A stretch of DNA of 7,803 nt, taken from positions 1 to 7,803 of the forward strand of contig DAOVNB010000022.1 in the NCBI GenBank assembly GCA_030630425.1, read 5' to 3'. This document shows, in pieces, positions 5,145 through 7,803 of this stretch (positions are counted from its first letter, which is position 1; each line of letters opens with the position of its first letter). The position numbers and the translations under genes are program-made. The stretch comes from an archaeon (lineage in GTDB: Archaea; EX4484-52; B79-G9). A model generated the notes under the pieces. The model made no database searches and was not told the origin of the DNA. It saw nothing but the letters and a program-made list of their open reading frames with translations.

Positions 5145-5669
5145 TTATTCATCATCAATAAGAACAATTTTATCGTTTTTAAGTGTGTCTATTTCTTTTT
5201 CTAATTTTTTGAATCGATCTTTTTCTTTTTCATCGTAGGAATCATCAAGAATTATTTCTTTAGGTTCTTTTATTTTAAATTTTTCAAAATTCCTTTCAAG
5301 ATCTGTCATTTTTTCATAATTTTGTATGGATATTTTTCCAAATATTATAAATTCCTTTAAATATTTTTCAAGAGTTGATATTCTTTGTTCAAGAAAAACA
5401 ATCTGTTTTTGTTGAACGCCGTCGGTTTTGGGTTCTTTTTCTTTTGTTAATGATGTGATTCTTTCTTTTAACTCGAAATAATCTTCATCAAGAATATTAA
5501 TTACGTGCTCTATTTTTTCTATCTTTTTTATGGTTATGTTCTTAAAATCCACAAGCTCTTCCCGAAGGCCTAAAACCCGTTCATTTAAAAGATCTGTTGG
5601 AGATTCCTTTATCGACTCATTAGTAGATTCGTTCTTTTTTTCATGTTTGTTTTTTTTGAGAAGACCCAT
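5145..5669 (-). CDS. Coiled-coil protein of unknown function (174 aa)
   Basis: I do not recognise this protein. It starts with a basic, polar tail (MGLLKKNKHEKKN, then repeated NES/KES units up to residue 23). Residues of about 26-76 are strongly helical with a heptad-like spacing of I, L and V. After a short break, 86-135 form a second helical segment, and 145-165 a third. It ends in the acidic IVLIDDE. There is no membrane segment, signal peptide, cysteine or enzymatic motif. A structural or scaffolding role is possible. Coiled coils resemble many families, including archaellum FlaC-like proteins, but nothing specific supports that. The ATG at 5669 is supported by a TATA-like GTTTATTTAGG about 25 bp upstream, implying a leaderless message. 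It opposes polB and polC and diverges from polC. Confidence 0.72.
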   Translation of the reverse strand: MGLLKKNKHEKKNESTNESIKESPTDLLNERVLGLREELVDFKNITIKKIEKIEHVINILDEDYFELKERITSLTKEKEPKTDGVQQKQIVFLEQRISTLEKYLKEFIIFGKISIQNYEKMTDLERNFEKFKIKEPKEIILDDSYDEKEKDRFKKLEKEIDTLKNDKIVLIDDE

Positions 5670-5689
5670 ACAATAATTATGGCGCTTTG

Positions 5690-5701
5690 CCTAAATAAAC
5701 T
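5690..5701 (-). promoter_or_regulatory. TATA-like box of the coiled-coil gene
   Basis: On the minus strand GTTTATTTAGG lies about 25 bp upstream of the ATG at 5669, the spacing expected for a leaderless archaeal transcript. No Shine-Dalgarno precedes the ATG, which agrees with this. Confidence 0.4.
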
Positions 5702-5750
5702 TTTCCTTTTATTTATCAAAATAAAGAAGTTTTTATTGATTACATCACCA

Positions 5751-5759
5751 TAAATTTAC
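5751..5759 (+). promoter_or_regulatory. TATA-like box of polC
   Basis: ATAAATTTA is about 46 bp upstream of ATG 5801. It would start a transcript near 5780 with a leader of about 20 nt that includes the GGGTG ribosome binding site at 5791-5795. The 131-bp gap between the divergent coiled-coil gene and polC holds the promoters of both. Confidence 0.35.
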
Positions 5760-5790
5760 GAAAACCTATAAGCGGTTTGTTGTTTGTATT

Positions 5791-5795
5791 GGGTG
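5791..5795 (+). promoter_or_regulatory. Ribosome binding site of polC
   Basis: GGGTG lies 5 nt before ATG 5801 and is a normal archaeal Shine-Dalgarno match. It fixes the start of DP2 at a position that also agrees with where family members begin. Confidence 0.55.
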
Positions 5796-5800
5796 TTTTA

Positions 5801-7803
5801 ATGAAAATAGATTCTGAAACAGAAAATTATTTTGAATATATACAAAAAGAAGTTTCACGGGCGTATAAACTTGCAGAAAAGGCAAGAGTGCAGGGATTAG
5901 ACCCAGAAGCTAAAGTAGATATACCCGTTGCTGAAGATCTTGCAGCAAGAGTTGAAGGATTGCTTTCTACAATACATCCGGAATTTATTGGATGTGGACT
6001 TAAAAAAGGAATCCGTAAACTTGAAGAGGAATACGGGAAGAACGATGAGCGAGTTGCGCTTTTATCCGGCCTTGACATCGCAAAACAGGAATATGTGAAA
6101 TTTGATACTTTGGAACGCTCTATTGACGCGGGTGTCCGTGTGGCTGTTGCGTATCTTACACTTGGGCTTGTTACAGCACCACTTGAAGGCATATCAGACA
6201 TTAAATTAAGAAAAAATCCCGACGGCAGCGAATATTTGGCAGTTTATTATTCGGGCCCTATAAGAAGTGCCGGGGGAACTGCATCGGCTATGTCTGTTCT
6301 TGCGGCTGATTTCATACGGATTCATCTTGGTGTGGGGCCATACAAGCCGTCAGACATTGAAATAAAACGCTATGTGACCGAAGTTGAAGATTATTATTCA
6401 CGCGTTACTGCAAAACAATATCATCCAACAAAAGAGGAAATAGAACTCATAATAAAAAATGTAGAAATTGAGATGACTGGAGACCCGACAGAAAAATTAG
6501 AAGTATCTAACTACAAAGATCTTGAACGGGTAGAAACAAACAAGATTCGCGGCGGCATGTGTCTTGTTCTTTTAGACGGGCTTCCCTTAAAAGCCGAAAA
6601 GCTTCTAAAGAGAATAAGAAAATATCCTAAAGAGTATAAGCTTACTCACTGGCGATGGCTGAATAAATTCATAAAATTAAAACAAAGCATACACGCCGCC
6701 GTAAAAACAGAAGACGAAAACCCGGCAAAATATACCCCGAGCGCAAAATATATGTCTAAAGTGATTGCAGGCAGGCCGGTTTTTTCATTTCCCGGAACAC
6801 CTGGGGGGTTTCGCCTGAGATACGGTCGTTCAAGAACCGGGGGCCTTGCGTCAACATCCATAAGTACTGCAGCCATGAACCTTTTAGAGTTTCCGGCAAT
6901 AGGCACGCAAATTGCAATGGAGTTTCCCGGCAAAGCAACCGTAAGCACCGGATGTGACACCATTGAGCCCCCGGTTGTACTGCTTAAAGACGGAACTGTA
7001 TTAGAATTAAAAACACAAGAAGACATACAAAAATTTAGGAAAAACGTTAAAGAAATAATTTCGCTTGGAGATATTCTTATTCCTTTTGGTGAGTTTGTAA
7101 GCAACGGGCATATTCTGCTTCCATCTTCATATGTGGAGGAATGGTGGGCTCAGGAGCTTGAAAAAGCAGCCAAAAAAGAAGAATTAGAGCAATTGTCCGA
7201 AGTTGTAATACCACCATATAAACCACCAACTATTGAAAAAGCATTTGAGATTTCTAAAAAATACAACATACCATTACATCCGTATTATAATTTTTTCTTT
7301 CACGATATAACGAAAGAACAACTTTCTTTAATTGTTGAGTGGTTTTCCTGCGCTAAAATAAGTGAAGACAAGCACATATTGTCTCTAAAAGATAAAGAAA
7401 AAAAGATATTGGAAATTCTTTGTGTTCCTCATAGTATTTTGAATGATGGGGTAATTCTTGAAGGAAAAGCGCGTTCTTTGTTTCACATTCTTGGCAGTCC
7501 GAGGAGTGAAAACAAAGATGAACTCATGAAAAAAATAGAAGCAGGAGACACAATAATTAGTTCACTCAACAATATTTCGCCTGTAATTGTGCGTGAAAAA
7601 GGTTGTGTTAGGGTCGGCACAAAAATGGGGCGGCCCGAAAAAGCAGAGCGGCGGCTTCTTAAAGGAAGACCACAAGTGCTTTTTCCATGCGGTGAGGAAG
7701 GCGGGCGCATGAGAAATCTTATGGAAGCGTATAAGAAAGGAACGGTTGCAACAACACTCTCTGTTTTTTTCTGTGAAAAATGCAGGAAAGAAATCTATTT
7801 TTC
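5801..7803 (+). CDS. polC: DNA polymerase D large subunit DP2, N-terminal 667 residues (3' end outside window)
   Basis: DP2 is the catalytic subunit of the archaeal replicative polymerase D; full-length members are roughly 1100-1300 residues, so about half is present. Diagnostic segments are intact: VYYSGPIRSAGGTASAMSV (148-166), KIRGGMCLVLLDGLPLKAEK (248-267), GGFRLRYGRSRTGGLASTS (335-353), FPAIGTQIAMEFPGKATV (364-381) and KMGRPEKAERR (608-618), then VLFPCGEEGGRMRN (626-639). The window ends in FFCEKCRKEIYF, the first CxxC of a zinc-binding site. The catalytic NCDGDED-type aspartates and PCNA-binding tail lie beyond the edge. No intein is present so far. The start is set by GGGTG at 5791-5795. 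Unlike in genomes where DP1 and DP2 are adjacent, it has its own promoter 1.4 kb from polB and a divergent neighbour. It is more GC-rich than polB in places. Confidence 0.96.
   Translation, partial: MKIDSETENYFEYIQKEVSRAYKLAEKARVQGLDPEAKVDIPVAEDLAARVEGLLSTIHPEFIGCGLKKGIRKLEEEYGKNDERVALLSGLDIAKQEYVKFDTLERSIDAGVRVAVAYLTLGLVTAPLEGISDIKLRKNPDGSEYLAVYYSGPIRSAGGTASAMSVLAADFIRIHLGVGPYKPSDIEIKRYVTEVEDYYSRVTAKQYHPTKEEIELIIKNVEIEMTGDPTEKLEVSNYKDLERVETNKIRGGMCLVLLDGLPLKAEKLLKRIRKYPKEYKLTHWRWLNKFIKLKQSIHAAVKTEDENPAKYTPSAKYMSKVIAGRPVFSFPGTPGGFRLRYGRSRTGGLASTSISTAAMNLLEFPAIGTQIAMEFPGKATVSTGCDTIEPPVVLLKDGTVLELKTQEDIQKFRKNVKEIISLGDILIPFGEFVSNGHILLPSSYVEEWWAQELEKAAKKEELEQLSEVVIPPYKPPTIEKAFEISKKYNIPLHPYYNFFFHDITKEQLSLIVEWFSCAKISEDKHILSLKDKEKKILEILCVPHSILNDGVILEGKARSLFHILGSPRSENKDELMKKIEAGDTIISSLNNISPVIVREKGCVRVGTKMGRPEKAERRLLKGRPQVLFPCGEEGGRMRNLMEAYKKGTVATTLSVFFCEKCRKEIYF

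Noticed and set aside
5827..7710. Several minus-strand open frames of 60-152 codons within polC
   Set aside because: All are shadows of the DP2 coding frame, which is unmistakable by its conserved motifs.
1..7803. CRISPR array, insertion sequence, integrase or toxin-antitoxin cassette
   Set aside because: No regularly spaced repeats, transposase or integrase motifs, or paired small toxin/antitoxin frames are visible.

Overview
The window is archaeal and very probably euryarchaeal. It carries an Orc1/Cdc6 replication initiator and both subunits of the archaea-specific family-D DNA polymerase (DP1 and the first 667 residues of DP2). It also has AT-rich TATA-type promoters, GGTG-type ribosome binding sites and an archaeal XRE-type regulator. 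The DNA is AT-rich throughout. The genus cannot be named from the sequence alone.

Layout, left to right. (1) Positions 2-400 hold the 3' part of a dUTPase/dCTP-deaminase-fold gene, whose stop codon lies inside a perfect 16-bp palindrome. (2) Positions 447-1175 encode an XRE-family helix-turn-helix regulator with a conserved C-terminal domain. (3) Converging on it, with only 15 bp between the stops, is orc1/cdc6 on the minus strand (1191-2420). (4) The non-coding stretch of about 445 bp between orc1/cdc6 and polB has the anatomy of a chromosomal replication origin. An AT-rich core contains an uninterrupted 51-nt A/T block. It is flanked by two origin-recognition-box (ORB)-like elements in inverted orientation with outward-pointing G-strings. 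A third, G-string-less copy lies across the orc1/cdc6 start codon. (5) polB (DP1, start taken at 2866) runs rightward to 4431. (6) A 76-residue protein of unknown function follows (4478-4708), with a clear ribosome binding site. (7) Positions 4709-5144 contain no convincing protein gene but several strong inverted repeats. One is a candidate structured RNA at about 4861-4943, with a TATA-like palindrome at the right distance upstream and a T-run at its end. (8) A predicted coiled-coil protein of unknown function lies on the minus strand (5145-5669). (9) polC (DP2) starts at 5801 and runs off the right edge before its catalytic core.

Taken together this is a replication-initiation locus: initiator, origin, both replicative polymerase subunits and a nucleotide-pool protein within 7.8 kb. 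The linkage of origin, orc1 and polymerase D is known in Euryarchaeota. Less ordinary here are the ORB-like copy on the initiator start codon, the separation of polB from polC by about 1.4 kb with an opposing gene, and the unexplained structured element between them.
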